Shown: positions 52,201 through 62,810, counted from the stretch's first letter. The stretch is DNA of 64,000 bases from Pontibacter ramchanderi (GCF_002846395.1 NZ_PJMU01000001.1:1-64000), one strand, 5' to 3'. Made by a program: numbers and translations. Notes: generated by a model not told the origin, from the letters alone.

Positions 52201-52462
52201 AGCTCTCCAGCGAGGTGCTTCGCATCGTTTTCACGTTCTCGAGTGCCGAGAGGGCTTCCTCTATCTCTTTGGTCACGGAGTTCTCCACCTCGTTAGGGGA
52301 GGCACCCGGGTAAATGGTAGAGATGGTCAGTACCGGCGGGTTGAACTTCGGAAGAAGTTCATAATTCAGCGCCTGATAGCTCACTATACCCAGCAGTGTG
52401 AGCACCGTGAAAACCACCACCACCAGGGTGGAGCGCTGTATGGATATTTTGGTTATGTTCAT
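49283..52462 (-). CDS. RND efflux pump permease (HAE1/AcrB-like)
   Basis: 1059-residue inner-membrane proton antiporter with 12 helices and two large periplasmic loops. Family marks: 'PVLTISTIYPGASPNEVENS' near the start, the double Asp in TM4 ('VVGILVDDAIVVIENIHRHM') used for proton transfer, and 'IFSILGIIMMIGLVAKNAIM' in the second half. It works with the adaptor and TolC proteins encoded upstream to expel toxic compounds to the outside. Third structural gene of an operon with a MarR/GbsR regulator at its head. Ends in a charged Glu-rich tail. Confidence 0.95.
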   Translation of the reverse strand: MNITKISIQRSTLVVVVFTVLTLLGIVSYQALNYELLPKFNPPVLTISTIYPGASPNEVENSVTKEIEEALSALENVKTMRSTSLESFSIIVVELNQGTNVDLALQDAQRKINTILANLPDDAESPTLNKFDLDDLPIIKMGATANMSPTEFYDLIDKKIKPELSRIPGMAAIKILGGQEREIKVNIDANKLEAYNLSILQVQQKIRNSNLDFPTGKIKQESGQTQIRLAGKFQSLDQLRNLIVREDQNGIVRLADVAEVQDTQKDIEVLTRVNSSPSVGITIQKQSDANAVEVSRLTKEALANLEKTYADVGLSFNIANDSSDFTLEAADSVIHDLMIAVILVAVVMLLFLHSFRNAVIVMISIPASLVATCIFMYLFGYSLNLMSLLALSLVVGILVDDAIVVIENIHRHMEMGKKPAQAAYDGIREIMATVTSITLVITVVFIPIALSSGLVSDILRQFAVVVAVSTMISLFVAFTLIPLLASRFSRLEHLSDKNIFGRFILAFERVLDRIIDGFTAALQWAFNHKFITLGVTMILLVASFALVPLGYIGSAFIPAGDRGEVSLQLELPKNSTVEQTNFATRQVEQYLETFPEVEKVFTTVGTTSSAQQGQNTAYKSEVSVTLVDVKERTFSTDQFSRQAKADIESKLPNVEVTPVPVGLVGNSQSPIQLIISGSNLDNVMAFSQQVMGIVEGVAGTADVEMSVEGGNPEIEVVVDRDKMANVGLSLENVGASMQLAFNGNSDVTFRSGTEDYDINIRLDEFDRRSVTDIANLSFVNNTGQLVRLGQFADIRQSTGPSQLERYNRVTSVNVNSQVIGRPSGSIGAEIQEKLAAVEIPKGVSFEFGGDMKNQSEGFGTLGIALLASIIFVYLIMVALYDSYVYPLVVLFSIPLAIIGALLALALASQALSIFSILGIIMMIGLVAKNAIMVVDFTNKLKAEGVEVKEALTEAVRIRFRPILMTTLAMVIGMLPIALAGGSVAATKNGLAWALIGGLSSSMFLTLIVVPIIYYGFDRILAKFGWDKKTVIELEEKSLEELEHETRELEEKKMAHEFAH

Positions 52463-52494
52463 TTCTAAATGTTCTTAAGAAAGAAGAATGTCTG

Positions 52495-53550
52495 TTACTT
52501 CAGCACGGTCACTTTCATGCCTTCGCGCAGGTTGATCTGGCCGCTTTTCACGATCTGCTCGCCTGGCTGCACGCCATCCAGTATCTCTACCTTGTCCTGC
52601 GTTACCACGCCTACACGTACCGGGCGCTGACTGGCAAGGCCGTCTTTCACCACATACACCAACGGGTTCTGGATACTGCCTACTATGGCTTCACGCGGCA
52701 ACAGCATGGCGTCGCGCTGGTCAGCCACATCGAAGAAAGCGGTACCGTACATACCGGCACGCAGGTTGTTGTTCGCGGCGTTCTTCACTTCCACCTCCAC
52801 GTCAAACTTCAGGGTAGGGTCAGCCTGGGCAGCGATGGCCGTTACCACGCCTTCGTACTCCTGGCCTGCACCAGCGTCGGCTTTTACTTTTACTTTGTCG
52901 CCTTTGTTGATCAGCAGCACTTCGCTTTCAGAGGCTTTTACTTTCAGTTTCAGCTTGTCCACGTTCACAATGTCGTACAGCTTGGTACCTGGGTTCAGGT
53001 ATGAGCCAACCTCCACGTAAATCTCGTTGATCTCGCCGCTGATAGGGGCTGTGATGCGGGTCTTGGTTAAGCGCTGTCGGGCAGCTACCAGCTGTGCTTC
53101 TGTTGCCTTGGCATTGAGTCGTGCGTCTTCCAGTTGGCGCTTGGTGATCGCATCGCCGGCAGCCAGGTTCTCGAAACGCTCCAGGTCGCGCTTGGCCTTT
53201 TCAGCATTTGTCTGTGCCGTAGCCAGGTCAGCGGCCATGGTGTTGCTCTCTACCTGCACCAGCAGTTCGCCGGCTTTCACTTTGTCGCCTTTGCGCTTGA
53301 GCACGCTTTTGATCTGGCCCTGCGTTTCGGAGAGCAGCGTCAGGCTCTGGATCGGGGCGAAGTTACCTTGCGCCGTAAAAGACTTATCGAGTTTGGCAGA
53401 GGCTACTTCGGTAATGGTAACAGGTATAGCTTCGCTCTTGATGGAGGCTACGGCTGCGTTGGCGGCCATCTGCTCTTTGTTGCTCGACAGCTTAAAGCCT
53501 ATAGCGCCCAGAATAGCAATAACAACTACGATATAAATCAGCTTTTTCAT
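52495..53550 (-). CDS. RND efflux periplasmic adaptor (membrane fusion protein)
   Basis: 351 residues. N-terminal single membrane segment or signal ('LIYIVVVIAILGAIGFKL'), lipoyl/hairpin region 'SLTLLSETQGQIKSVLKRKG' and 'VKAGELLVQVES', coiled-coil 'RDLERFENLAAGDAITKRQL', and beta-barrel domain 'ITAPISGEINEIYVEVGSYL'. It bridges the RND permease and TolC in the periplasm. It lies 32 bp upstream of the permease gene on the minus strand and 17 bp downstream of the TolC-type gene. Confidence 0.93.
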   Translation of the reverse strand: MKKLIYIVVVIAILGAIGFKLSSNKEQMAANAAVASIKSEAIPVTITEVASAKLDKSFTAQGNFAPIQSLTLLSETQGQIKSVLKRKGDKVKAGELLVQVESNTMAADLATAQTNAEKAKRDLERFENLAAGDAITKRQLEDARLNAKATEAQLVAARQRLTKTRITAPISGEINEIYVEVGSYLNPGTKLYDIVNVDKLKLKVKASESEVLLINKGDKVKVKADAGAGQEYEGVVTAIAAQADPTLKFDVEVEVKNAANNNLRAGMYGTAFFDVADQRDAMLLPREAIVGSIQNPLVYVVKDGLASQRPVRVGVVTQDKVEILDGVQPGEQIVKSGQINLREGMKVTVLK

Positions 53551-53567
53551 TTTATTCTTTGTGATGC

Positions 53568-54920
53568 TTATTTAATTAATGTGTTTAGGTCGCCGGTTGC
53601 TTTCAGGTAGCCGAGTTGGGCCAACTGATACTTCAGCATTTCGTTGTTCAGATTTGTTTTTGCTTCGCGCAGGCTCACCTCTGCCTCCAGCAAGTCAGTC
53701 AGCGGAGAGATGCCTTCTTTGTAGAGTTCATTGGTGGTGTCGTATACCTCCTGGGCCAGGGCCACATTCTGCTCCTGCGCCGCAATGGACGAAGAGCTGT
53801 TCTTCAGCTGGCTGATCGAGTTCTCCAGTTCCACTTCCAGGTTTTTGGTCAGTTTCTGACGGTCCGCCTCCAGCGACTTCAGCGTATACTCAGTCTGTTT
53901 CACCTGCGCGTGCTTGCGCATGCCGTCGAAGATCGGGATGTTAAGCTGCAGCCCCACAATGCCAGTACTAAACCAAGGCTGACTAGAGTCGAAGAAGTTG
54001 AACTCCTTGCGCATGGCGTTGTACTGGAAAGTACCGGTGGCGGATAGGGTAGGGTAGTACCCCGACTTGATGTTCTGCAACTGCAAATCGGTCAGTTCGG
54101 TCTGTTTGCTGAGCAGCTCCAGTTGCGTTTGTCCCTGCACCAGGTCCTTGCTGCTGTTGAAGGCGGCAACCCCCGTATCGAGTGTGATCGCAGCGTCGGT
54201 CAGTGCAATGCCCTCTTCCAGCGGCATGCCCATGAAAAACTTCAGCACGTTCATCTGCTGGTCGAGCGCACTGGTAAGCGTTTGTAGCTGTGTTTCCAGG
54301 TTGGTCTTGTTTACCTTGATGCGGTTCACATCCACCTTGCGGGCCAGGTCGTTCTCGTACTGCAGCTGCAGGATCTTGTTCAATTGGTCCAGGCGGGCCA
54401 GGTTGGCGTTGATGATCTCGAACTGCTCTTTGGTCTGCAGAATCTGGAAATAAGAAGAGCTTACGTTGTACATTACTTCCTCTTCCGTCATGGTCTTGCG
54501 CAAGCGGTACAGGTCCTCGCTGCTCTTGGCGGCTTTTAACCCCACAAAGTACGACTGGTTGAACAGCAGCTGGGAAAGCTGTATACCGCCAGAGGCGTTG
54601 TATTTGGTGCCGAACTGCACCGGGATCATCTCGTCTGGCTTGCCCTCAAACACATTGGGGATCACCTGCACCGGTATGGCCGGGTACATATTGAAGTTAC
54701 CGAAGGCATTTATCTGCGGCAAGCCACTGCTTTTGGCCTCCTTGACCATGTATTTGGCGCTCAGTTGGTCATACGAAGCCTTTTGCATGTCCTCGTTATG
54801 CTCCAGCGCATAGGTAATGGCCTCCTGCAGACTCAGCGTCCGCACATCGGGCTTTTCCTGCGCCACAACCGGCTTCACGAAAAGCATGGCCAATCCGACT
54901 ACTAAATATTTGATTTTCAC
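53568..54920 (-). CDS. TolC family outer-membrane efflux protein
   Basis: 450 residues with a signal peptide ending 'VVAQEK' and the TolC repeat pattern: two copies of long coiled-coil helices interrupted by barrel strands ('LSLQEAITYALEHNEDMQKA', 'LQLNIPIFDGMRKHAQVKQT', 'YKEGISPLTDLLEAEVSLRE'). It forms the outer-membrane channel of the RND pump. Start codon is GTG at 54920; the operator site 2 lies 35 bp upstream. Confidence 0.93.
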   Translation of the reverse strand: MKIKYLVVGLAMLFVKPVVAQEKPDVRTLSLQEAITYALEHNEDMQKASYDQLSAKYMVKEAKSSGLPQINAFGNFNMYPAIPVQVIPNVFEGKPDEMIPVQFGTKYNASGGIQLSQLLFNQSYFVGLKAAKSSEDLYRLRKTMTEEEVMYNVSSSYFQILQTKEQFEIINANLARLDQLNKILQLQYENDLARKVDVNRIKVNKTNLETQLQTLTSALDQQMNVLKFFMGMPLEEGIALTDAAITLDTGVAAFNSSKDLVQGQTQLELLSKQTELTDLQLQNIKSGYYPTLSATGTFQYNAMRKEFNFFDSSQPWFSTGIVGLQLNIPIFDGMRKHAQVKQTEYTLKSLEADRQKLTKNLEVELENSISQLKNSSSSIAAQEQNVALAQEVYDTTNELYKEGISPLTDLLEAEVSLREAKTNLNNEMLKYQLAQLGYLKATGDLNTLIK

Positions 54921-54954
54921 GTTGTTGGTTTATTGTGTTTAGATGTAATTAGTA

Positions 54955-54974
54955 AGTTCTGAAATTATAGAACT
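54955..54974. promoter_or_regulatory. Operator site 2, AGTTC-N10-GAACT, upstream of tolC-like gene
   Basis: AGTTC (54955-54959), 10-bp AT-rich spacer TGAAATTATA, GAACT (54970-54974). It matches site 1 (55510-55529), with the same arm sequence, spacing and near-identical spacer, and lies 35 bp before the TolC-type gene. Likely target of the adjacent MarR/GbsR-type regulator. Confidence 0.8.
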
Positions 54975-54989
54975 AAGTAAACAAAAAAA

Positions 54990-55451
54990 TTAGGTTCTGG
55001 ATTTCTCCCACTCGGTAATCAGGGATGGCATTCTGTCTTTCAAATAATCCATGAAGCTGATGAAATCATTCAGCTTAGCGTCATAAATAGGCAGCTCCCG
55101 ATTCCTTACTTCCAGCACGCGTTTCAGAAGCCCGTTCAGGTAGCTCAAGTCTTGCATTTTCTTTTCAAAAAGATCACGCCAGTTAGACGACTTGATGCGG
55201 AAATAACGCTTGCGATCGCCTGAGAAGGTAGTGTACTCGATATGACCGGTGTTCAGCAACATGTTAAGGGCATTGCTGGTGGCGCTTTTGCTGATATTGA
55301 GTGCCTCACTGATTTCATCAAAGGTAAGCTCTGCACGATCGCTTACGAGCAGAAGTCCCATGACACGGGCTACAGCTGGCTGAAAGCCATTGTTCTCCTG
55401 ATAAATGCCGAATTCCTCAATTAGTTGCCTTTGTTCGTTGCTTAATGTCAT
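54990..55451 (-). CDS. MarR/GbsR-type transcriptional regulator of the RND operon
   Basis: 153 residues from the ATG at 55451 (MTLSNEQRQLIEEFGIY); a longer reading from 55508 runs into the operator and is disfavoured. Winged-helix DNA-binding fold: 'LTFDEISEALNISKSATSNA' is the HTH, 'LLNTGHIEYTTFSGDRKRYF' the wing, and a long C-terminal helix for dimerisation. It is first in the operon with the TolC, adaptor and RND genes, and two matching dyads bracket it, so autoregulation and control of the pump are very likely. Probably a repressor that responds to a pump substrate (inference). Confidence 0.9.
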   Translation of the reverse strand: MTLSNEQRQLIEEFGIYQENNGFQPAVARVMGLLLVSDRAELTFDEISEALNISKSATSNALNMLLNTGHIEYTTFSGDRKRYFRIKSSNWRDLFEKKMQDLSYLNGLLKRVLEVRNRELPIYDAKLNDFISFMDYLKDRMPSLITEWEKSRT

Positions 55452-55486
55452 GTCCTTTGTTTTCTCTTTACATAGATTAAACGATG

Positions 55487-55494
55487 CAAAGGTA
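55487..55494 (-). promoter_or_regulatory. -7 box of the regulator gene promoter
   Basis: On the minus strand TACCTTTG, a perfect TAnnTTTG, 36 bp before the regulator's ATG. Operator site 1 lies just upstream, over the expected -33 region, which fits repression by steric block. Confidence 0.6.
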
Positions 55495-55509
55495 GTGGTT
55501 AGTTTCATT

Positions 55510-55529
55510 AGTTCATAATTTACAGAACT
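55510..55529. promoter_or_regulatory. Operator site 1, AGTTC-N10-GAACT, upstream of the regulator gene
   Basis: AGTTC (55510-55514), 10-bp spacer, GAACT (55525-55529), extended to ATTAGTTC/GAACTAAT. On the minus strand the spacer reads TGTAAATTAT versus TGAAATTATA in site 2. It overlaps the -33 region of the regulator promoter. Confidence 0.8.
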
Positions 55530-55565
55530 AATTTTTTCTATTATTTTCTCTCTGCATTCATTAAC

Positions 55566-56006
55566 CTACTCCAACATGCGCCGGAGGTAATTGATCTGGC
55601 CAAGGTGGTAGTTCAGATGGCCGTAGAGATGGATCAGGAAATAACCGACCGTCGTGTCAAAACCCAACACCTCCTGCGGGTAAGTTTCCTGTAACTGCTC
55701 AGGTACGATAGAACCAAGTGTGTGGGACACAATTTCTTTGACATCCGCAATCTGTTCGAGCAACTCTTTTCTGGGAAGATTGCGGAGGTTGAATTCCGCT
55801 TCGCGATTTCTTATATAGCCGCTCTGCCCCAGTATGGCCCCAATGTAGGTATTGAGGTTGCCGACCAAGTGCAGGCAGAGGTTGCCGGCCGTATTGCTTA
55901 TCTGCCCCTCGGTTTTCCATAAACTTTCCTCTTGTTCAAAAGCCCGGATCTCTTCTGTGAGCCTGTCCAGTTCCCGCTCGAACAAAGTGCGAAGTTCTGT
56001 TGTCAT
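55566..56006 (-). CDS. DinB-like protein
   Basis: 146 residues, four-helix bundle type. The metal-binding His of the DinB/YfiT superfamily appear as 'GNLCLHLVGNLNTYIGAIL' and 'GYFLIHLYGHLNYHLGQINY'. Several members are thiol-S-transferases or metal-dependent enzymes; the activity here is unknown. Lone gene between the RND cluster and treZ. Confidence 0.85.
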   Translation of the reverse strand: MTTELRTLFERELDRLTEEIRAFEQEESLWKTEGQISNTAGNLCLHLVGNLNTYIGAILGQSGYIRNREAEFNLRNLPRKELLEQIADVKEIVSHTLGSIVPEQLQETYPQEVLGFDTTVGYFLIHLYGHLNYHLGQINYLRRMLE

Positions 56007-56056
56007 ATGCTGCCGGATTTGTTTCTGTCATTTTTTTATCATCAACTGCATCCTCG

Positions 56057-57904
56057 TTATACCTGTCCAGCTTCAAACATCAGCACCGCCAGTGGAGGAA
56101 TCTGTATGGGCGCGTTTGACTTTTCTTTGTCAGGTATAGGCTCACCGGGGCTCTTTTTCCGGAGCTGCCACTTGGCTGCGGTGGAGTCCAGCAGGAGTTG
56201 CCAGGTTGGGGACCAGTCGGGCAGGGGGCAGGAGAGGGGGCGCTCTGAAAAGTTGAACAGGCAAACCAGATGCTGCTGGCCGTCCTCGGTTTGGCGGTGC
56301 AGCATTAGTCCTTGGCTGCCGATCACGTGCGCCCGCACACTGTTTTTGCTGACCTCCTGCAATACCGGGTGCGTACGACGCAGTTTGATGAGCTCCCGGT
56401 GCCAGTCCAGCAACAGGCGGTGCTTACCATGCCGCCGCTTTTCCCAATGCAGCTTAGAACTTTCAAAAGTCTCCACGGCCTGAGCATCGGGTGGTTCTGT
56501 TTCCCATTTGTAACTGGCGAATTCTTTTCGCCGGCCTTCGCGCACGGCGTGTATCAGGTCTTTGTCGGAGTGACTCACGAAATAGAAAAAAGGTGCCTCC
56601 TCGGCATACTCTTCTCCCATAAACAGCAGCGGCACATAGGGGGAAAGCAGCAAAGCCGCTGCGGCCAGTTTCAGCCTTTCAGTGTTCACCAGCACTGAAA
56701 GCCTTTCGCCTTTGGCCCGGTTGCCAGCCTGGTCATGGTTGAGGTTAAAGGCAACGAACCGATCGCCGGGTATACCTGCCGAGGAAGCCCCGTGCCGTCT
56801 CTTCCGGAAACTGACGTACTCGCCGCTATGCACAAACCCATCGTTATAGGCTTTGACCAATTGCTCCATCTTGCCGAAATCGATGTAGCGTTCCTGCCCT
56901 TTTTTGTCGAGCAGTACGTACAGGGCATGGTGAAAATCGTCGAGCCACTGGGCATCGAAGCCAAAGCCACCCATTTCTGGCGTCTTCACCACACGCGGAC
57001 TATTGTAATCGCTTTCGGCGGTCAGGTATAGCCGGCGGCCCAGGCGCTGCTCGAGCTTCTTTACTTGCTGGTGGATCTGCTCCCAGATATGCACCGCGCC
57101 GTTGTCGATCACGGCATGGATGGCGTCGAAACGAAGGCCGTCGAGGTGATAGTGCTCAAACCAGTACAGCGGATTTTCTGAGATATAGGAACGCACCCCA
57201 TCTGACCATCCCCCGTCGAAATTCAGGGCATCTCCCCAGGGGGATTTATAATGATCTGTGAAGTAAGGCCCGAACTGTGACAGGTAATTACCTTCGGGCC
57301 CGAGGTGGTTGTATACCACATCCAGAAAAACAGCTATACCTCTGGCGTGGCAGGCATCTACCAAAAGTTTCAGGCCCTCCGGTCCGCCGTAGGAATTTTG
57401 CACCGCATAAGGGTATACCCCGTCGTAGCCCCAGTTGCGACTCCCCGGGAACTGGGCTACCGGCATCAGTTCGATCGCATTTATACCTGTCTCGGCCAGC
57501 TCCTCCAGGCGTGGGATAATGGCTGCAAATGTGCCTTCGGGGGTAAAGGTGCCCACATGGAGTTCGTAAAGCACCAGGTCCTGGAAGGGGAGTCCGCGCC
57601 AGTTACTGTCCTGCCAGGTATAGGCGGCATGGTCCACTACTGCCGAGGCCAGGTGCACGCCGTCCGGCTGATGAAAAGAGGCCGGGTCAGGGTAATCCCG
57701 CTTGCCGTCGGGCATGTAAAAGTAGCGGGTACCCGGATAGGCGGCCTCCACTTCCAGGGTAAGGTAGCCCCCACCATCTGGCTGCATCGGCAGTTTGCGA
57801 TCCTCCGGATGAACCAGGTGGAGCAACATTTGCTGCTTCTCCGGCGCCCACACCGTGAACCGGCACCTGCCATGGCCCAGATATATTGCCCCCGCTTTTT
57901 TCAT
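56057..57904 (-). CDS. treZ: Malto-oligosyltrehalose trehalohydrolase
   Basis: 615-residue GH13 enzyme that releases trehalose from maltooligosyl trehalose. An N-terminal CBM48-like domain (~1-100: 'CRFTVWAPEKQQMLLHLVHP') leads into the barrel with 'LYELHVGTFTPEGTFAAIIP', 'DVVYNHLGPEGNYLSQFGPY', nucleophile region 'HLDGLRFDAIHAVIDNGAVH', acid region 'YLTAESDYNSPRV' and 'FVAFNLNHDQAGNRAKGERL'. In the usual pathway it works with TreY, which is not in the window. The downstream GH13 enzyme (57976) is a glucosidase, not TreY. The genes are 71 bp apart on the same strand. Confidence 0.93.
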   Translation of the reverse strand: MKKAGAIYLGHGRCRFTVWAPEKQQMLLHLVHPEDRKLPMQPDGGGYLTLEVEAAYPGTRYFYMPDGKRDYPDPASFHQPDGVHLASAVVDHAAYTWQDSNWRGLPFQDLVLYELHVGTFTPEGTFAAIIPRLEELAETGINAIELMPVAQFPGSRNWGYDGVYPYAVQNSYGGPEGLKLLVDACHARGIAVFLDVVYNHLGPEGNYLSQFGPYFTDHYKSPWGDALNFDGGWSDGVRSYISENPLYWFEHYHLDGLRFDAIHAVIDNGAVHIWEQIHQQVKKLEQRLGRRLYLTAESDYNSPRVVKTPEMGGFGFDAQWLDDFHHALYVLLDKKGQERYIDFGKMEQLVKAYNDGFVHSGEYVSFRKRRHGASSAGIPGDRFVAFNLNHDQAGNRAKGERLSVLVNTERLKLAAAALLLSPYVPLLFMGEEYAEEAPFFYFVSHSDKDLIHAVREGRRKEFASYKWETEPPDAQAVETFESSKLHWEKRRHGKHRLLLDWHRELIKLRRTHPVLQEVSKNSVRAHVIGSQGLMLHRQTEDGQQHLVCLFNFSERPLSCPLPDWSPTWQLLLDSTAAKWQLRKKSPGEPIPDKEKSNAPIQIPPLAVLMFEAGQV

Positions 57905-57975
57905 AGCTGTGCTGTAGGTATAGGATTTTAATTCAAAGCTTATTTATAATGTCAATGCAGGGTGCTATACCTGTG

Positions 57976-59586
57976 CTAAGCCGTGTTCAGCCGGATGATC
58001 ATCCCCTCGTCTCCACTCAGGCTTACATGCTTTCTCACTTTTCCTCCCTCGCGTTCGGGCAAGGTGTCGATCACAATGGTCCCTTCAAAACTGAAGTGCT
58101 CCGGCGCAAAATGGCAGGGCTTGTGGCTCAGGTTTAGCAGAATCAGGAAGCGCTGCTCCCCGGTGTAGCGCAGGTAGGCCAAAAGCGGACCAGTAGCTAC
58201 CACGGGCCTGTAACTCCCGATGTGCAGGGCCGGCTCATCCTGGCGCAGCTTGATCAGGCGTTTGTAAAGTGCATAGATCGAGAACTCATCTTCCAGTTGT
58301 GCCTTCACGTTCACGCGGCGGTAGTCTTCGGGCAGGCGTAACCAGGGTTTGCTTTGGGTGAACCCGGCGTTCTCGCTGTTGTCCCACTGCATGGGGGTGC
58401 GCTGCGGGTCACGGCTCAGGTTGAGGCCTGGCATGTTGAGCCCCTGCGGGTCCTGAATTTCGTCCGGCGGAATGGGCACGTCCCGCATCCCGATCTCATC
58501 GCCATAGTAAATGGTGGGCGTGCCGCGCAGAGTGAGCAGCAGCATGGCCGCAACCCGGGCCTGCGCCTTGCCCACCCGGCTCGTGATGCGAGGCTGATCG
58601 TGGTTGCCCAGCACCCAGTTCGGCCAGCCGCCATCCGGCAGGGCGCCTTCATACTGGTTTATGTTCGAGGAGATCTCCGTGGCGTCCCAGTCGATGGAGA
58701 GCAGCAGGAAGTTAAAAGGCAGGTGCGCCCCGTTTTTGTCAGTGCCATAGTAGGTCATCAGTTTATGGATGGGCAGGTAGATCTCACCGATCATCATGCG
58801 CTCATCGTAGCTGTCGAGCACCCTGCGCATTTTGTGCACAATGTCGTGCACCTCGGGCTGGTCGGTGGAGTAGGCCGGAATCAATTTTTCGTAGGTGGCT
58901 TGGTGCGCTTTGTAGTTCGGGTTCACCGGGTTGTCGCGCAGCTGGTCGTCCTTGATCATGTGCCACATCACGTCTACCCTAAAACCGTCCACGCCCTTGT
59001 CGAGCCAGAAGCGCATGACATTCAGCATGGCCTCCTGCACCTCGGGATTGCGCCAGTTCAGGTCGGGCTGCTCTTTCAGGAAAGCGTGATAGTAGTACTG
59101 CCCGGTTTTCTCATCCCACTCCCAGGCGCTGCCGCCAAACACACTAAGCCAGTTATTCGGTTCAGAACCATCTGCATTGGCATCCTGCCAGATGTACCAG
59201 TTGCGCTTCGGGTTGTCTTTGGATGAGCGGGACTCTTTGAACCAGGGATGCTCGTCGGAGGTATGGTTGGGCACCAGGTCAAGGATCAGTTTCATATCGC
59301 GCTCGTGCACGGCCTGCAGCAGCTCGTCGAAATCGTCCATGGTGCCGAACAGCGGGTGGATATCGCAGTAGTCAGAGATGTCGTAGCCAAAATCGGCCAT
59401 GGGGGAGGAGAAGATCGGAGAGATCCAGATGGCCTTTATACCCAGCGACTTGATATGGTCGAGCCGCTGAATGATGCCCTGCAGGTCGCCTACGCCATCG
59501 CCGTTGCTGTCCTGGTAGGATCGGGGGTAGATCTGGTAAATAACTCCTTCCTGCCACCACAGGTGTTTTTGTTCCGCGTCTTTCAT
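57976..59586 (-). CDS. GH13 alpha-glucosidase (oligo-1,6-glucosidase-like)
   Basis: 536 residues, cytoplasmic. The GH13 conserved regions: 'LILDLVPNHTSDEHPWF', nucleophile Asp in 'GFRVDVMWHMIKDD', acid Glu in 'MIGEIYLPIHKL' and 'WVLGNHDQPRITSRVGKAQA'. The plan is that of alpha-glucosidases and oligo-1,6-glucosidases; the residues do not allow me to choose between alpha-1,4 and alpha-1,6 bonds or isomaltose/trehalose. It lies upstream of treZ on the same strand, with a TATACCT word at 57966, so the two likely serve alpha-glucan or trehalose metabolism. Confidence 0.92.
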   Translation of the reverse strand: MKDAEQKHLWWQEGVIYQIYPRSYQDSNGDGVGDLQGIIQRLDHIKSLGIKAIWISPIFSSPMADFGYDISDYCDIHPLFGTMDDFDELLQAVHERDMKLILDLVPNHTSDEHPWFKESRSSKDNPKRNWYIWQDANADGSEPNNWLSVFGGSAWEWDEKTGQYYYHAFLKEQPDLNWRNPEVQEAMLNVMRFWLDKGVDGFRVDVMWHMIKDDQLRDNPVNPNYKAHQATYEKLIPAYSTDQPEVHDIVHKMRRVLDSYDERMMIGEIYLPIHKLMTYYGTDKNGAHLPFNFLLLSIDWDATEISSNINQYEGALPDGGWPNWVLGNHDQPRITSRVGKAQARVAAMLLLTLRGTPTIYYGDEIGMRDVPIPPDEIQDPQGLNMPGLNLSRDPQRTPMQWDNSENAGFTQSKPWLRLPEDYRRVNVKAQLEDEFSIYALYKRLIKLRQDEPALHIGSYRPVVATGPLLAYLRYTGEQRFLILLNLSHKPCHFAPEHFSFEGTIVIDTLPEREGGKVRKHVSLSGDEGMIIRLNTA

Positions 59587-59809
59587 AGTTTGTTGGTTTC
59601 GTGTGCCGATCGGCCATGAGCCGATCCACTTATTAAATTTCCGTGTACGATAGAATCAGCAGGCCAGGTATAGATTTGCCCTAAAGTACAGCTGTTCCAG
59701 GTGTTGTGGCCACTGGCATAGTTGCAACCTACTCTTGCGCCCTCAAGGTATAGGGACAGCCTGAACCAGACAACAGCGCCTGCGTTATAACTAACTGATC
59801 TGGAAAGCT

Positions 59810-60040
59810 ATGGAGCAAAGTTTCTCATCCTTTTTCACGGGCCTTGGCCTCATCGGCATCCTGACGGGAATCGTGTTGCTGGTATTTGTGGTGTGGAGCG
59901 TCATCTGGTCTTATTACGATGCCCGCCGCAGGGGCAAGTCTCCCTGGTTGGTGGCCCTGATGGTGCTGCTCATGGTATGGCCTGTCGGCCTGGTGCTCTG
60001 GCTACTGCTCCGGCCCATGAAGCCAGAGCGGCAGGTATAG
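59810..60040 (+). CDS. Small membrane protein with two spans
   Basis: 76 residues with two hydrophobic segments ('GLGLIGILTGIVLLVFVVWS' and 'LVALMVLLMVWPVGLVLWLL') flanking a basic loop ('YYDARRRGKSPW') and a basic tail. The layout resembles short PLDc_N-like membrane proteins, but no catalytic motif is seen. Converges on the GNAT gene (1 bp gap between stop codons). Confidence 0.65.
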   Translation: MEQSFSSFFTGLGLIGILTGIVLLVFVVWSVIWSYYDARRRGKSPWLVALMVLLMVWPVGLVLWLLLRPMKPERQV

Positions 60041-60041
60041 C

Positions 60042-60320
60042 TTAGTCCCAATTTACGATGTCATCGTACTCTTTGTGCCGCTTCACGTAGGCTTCCACGA
60101 CAGGGCAGGAGGGCACGATCATGCATTTGCAGGCCCTGGCATGCTCCAGGCCCTCTTTCACCAGTCGGTCGGCTATGCCCTGGCCGCGGTGTTGCTCGGG
60201 CACATAGGTATGGTCGAAGTCCATGTGGCCATTGTCGGTGATGGTGTAGGTGAGCTCGGCCTCGCCGCCATCGAGGGTCATGTAAAAGCGGGTGTCTTCT
60301 TCGTCGTGAATGATTTCCAT
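60042..60320 (-). CDS. GNAT-like N-acetyltransferase (YjdJ-type)
   Basis: 92 residues, the small GNAT branch. The acetyl-CoA-binding segment 'YVPEQHRGQGIADRLVKEGL' and 'CMIVPSCPVVEAYVKRHKEY' are typical. It is one of the short acetyltransferases in the YjdJ group; substrate unknown. Ends next to the small membrane protein gene, convergent. Confidence 0.87.
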   Translation of the reverse strand: MEIIHDEEDTRFYMTLDGGEAELTYTITDNGHMDFDHTYVPEQHRGQGIADRLVKEGLEHARACKCMIVPSCPVVEAYVKRHKEYDDIVNWD

Positions 60321-60488
60321 GGGATTGGGTAAGTGGTTCGGAACAGGTATACGTCCGGCCGGTGTAAGGTGTTAACAGATCCGTTTCGGGAGAAATTAAT
60401 TTTTAATGTAATTTGCAGACAGATATTTATAACCCGTGGCGGATTGATGGAGTACAATCAGCGGTCCCTCACTATTCATCCCTTATAA

Positions 60489-62660
<2,172 letters not shown>

Positions 62661-62702
62661 GCTTGCGTTTGAAAAAGGATTTTTTGACAAAAGACTAAAG
62701 AC

Positions 62703-62740
62703 AAAGAGCGCCGTGCAGGAATGTGCGGCGCTCTTTTTTT
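62703..62740 (+). terminator. GH97 gene terminator
   Basis: Stem AAAGAGCGCCG / CGGCGCTCTTT (62703-62713 and 62726-62736), 12-nt loop, T-run after. Confidence 0.9.
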
Positions 62741-62810
62741 GGCTATAATCGAATTATTTTAAGGTATAGTTTGTATCTTATTGATATGTAAACTTTTAGC
62801 CATTTTACCT

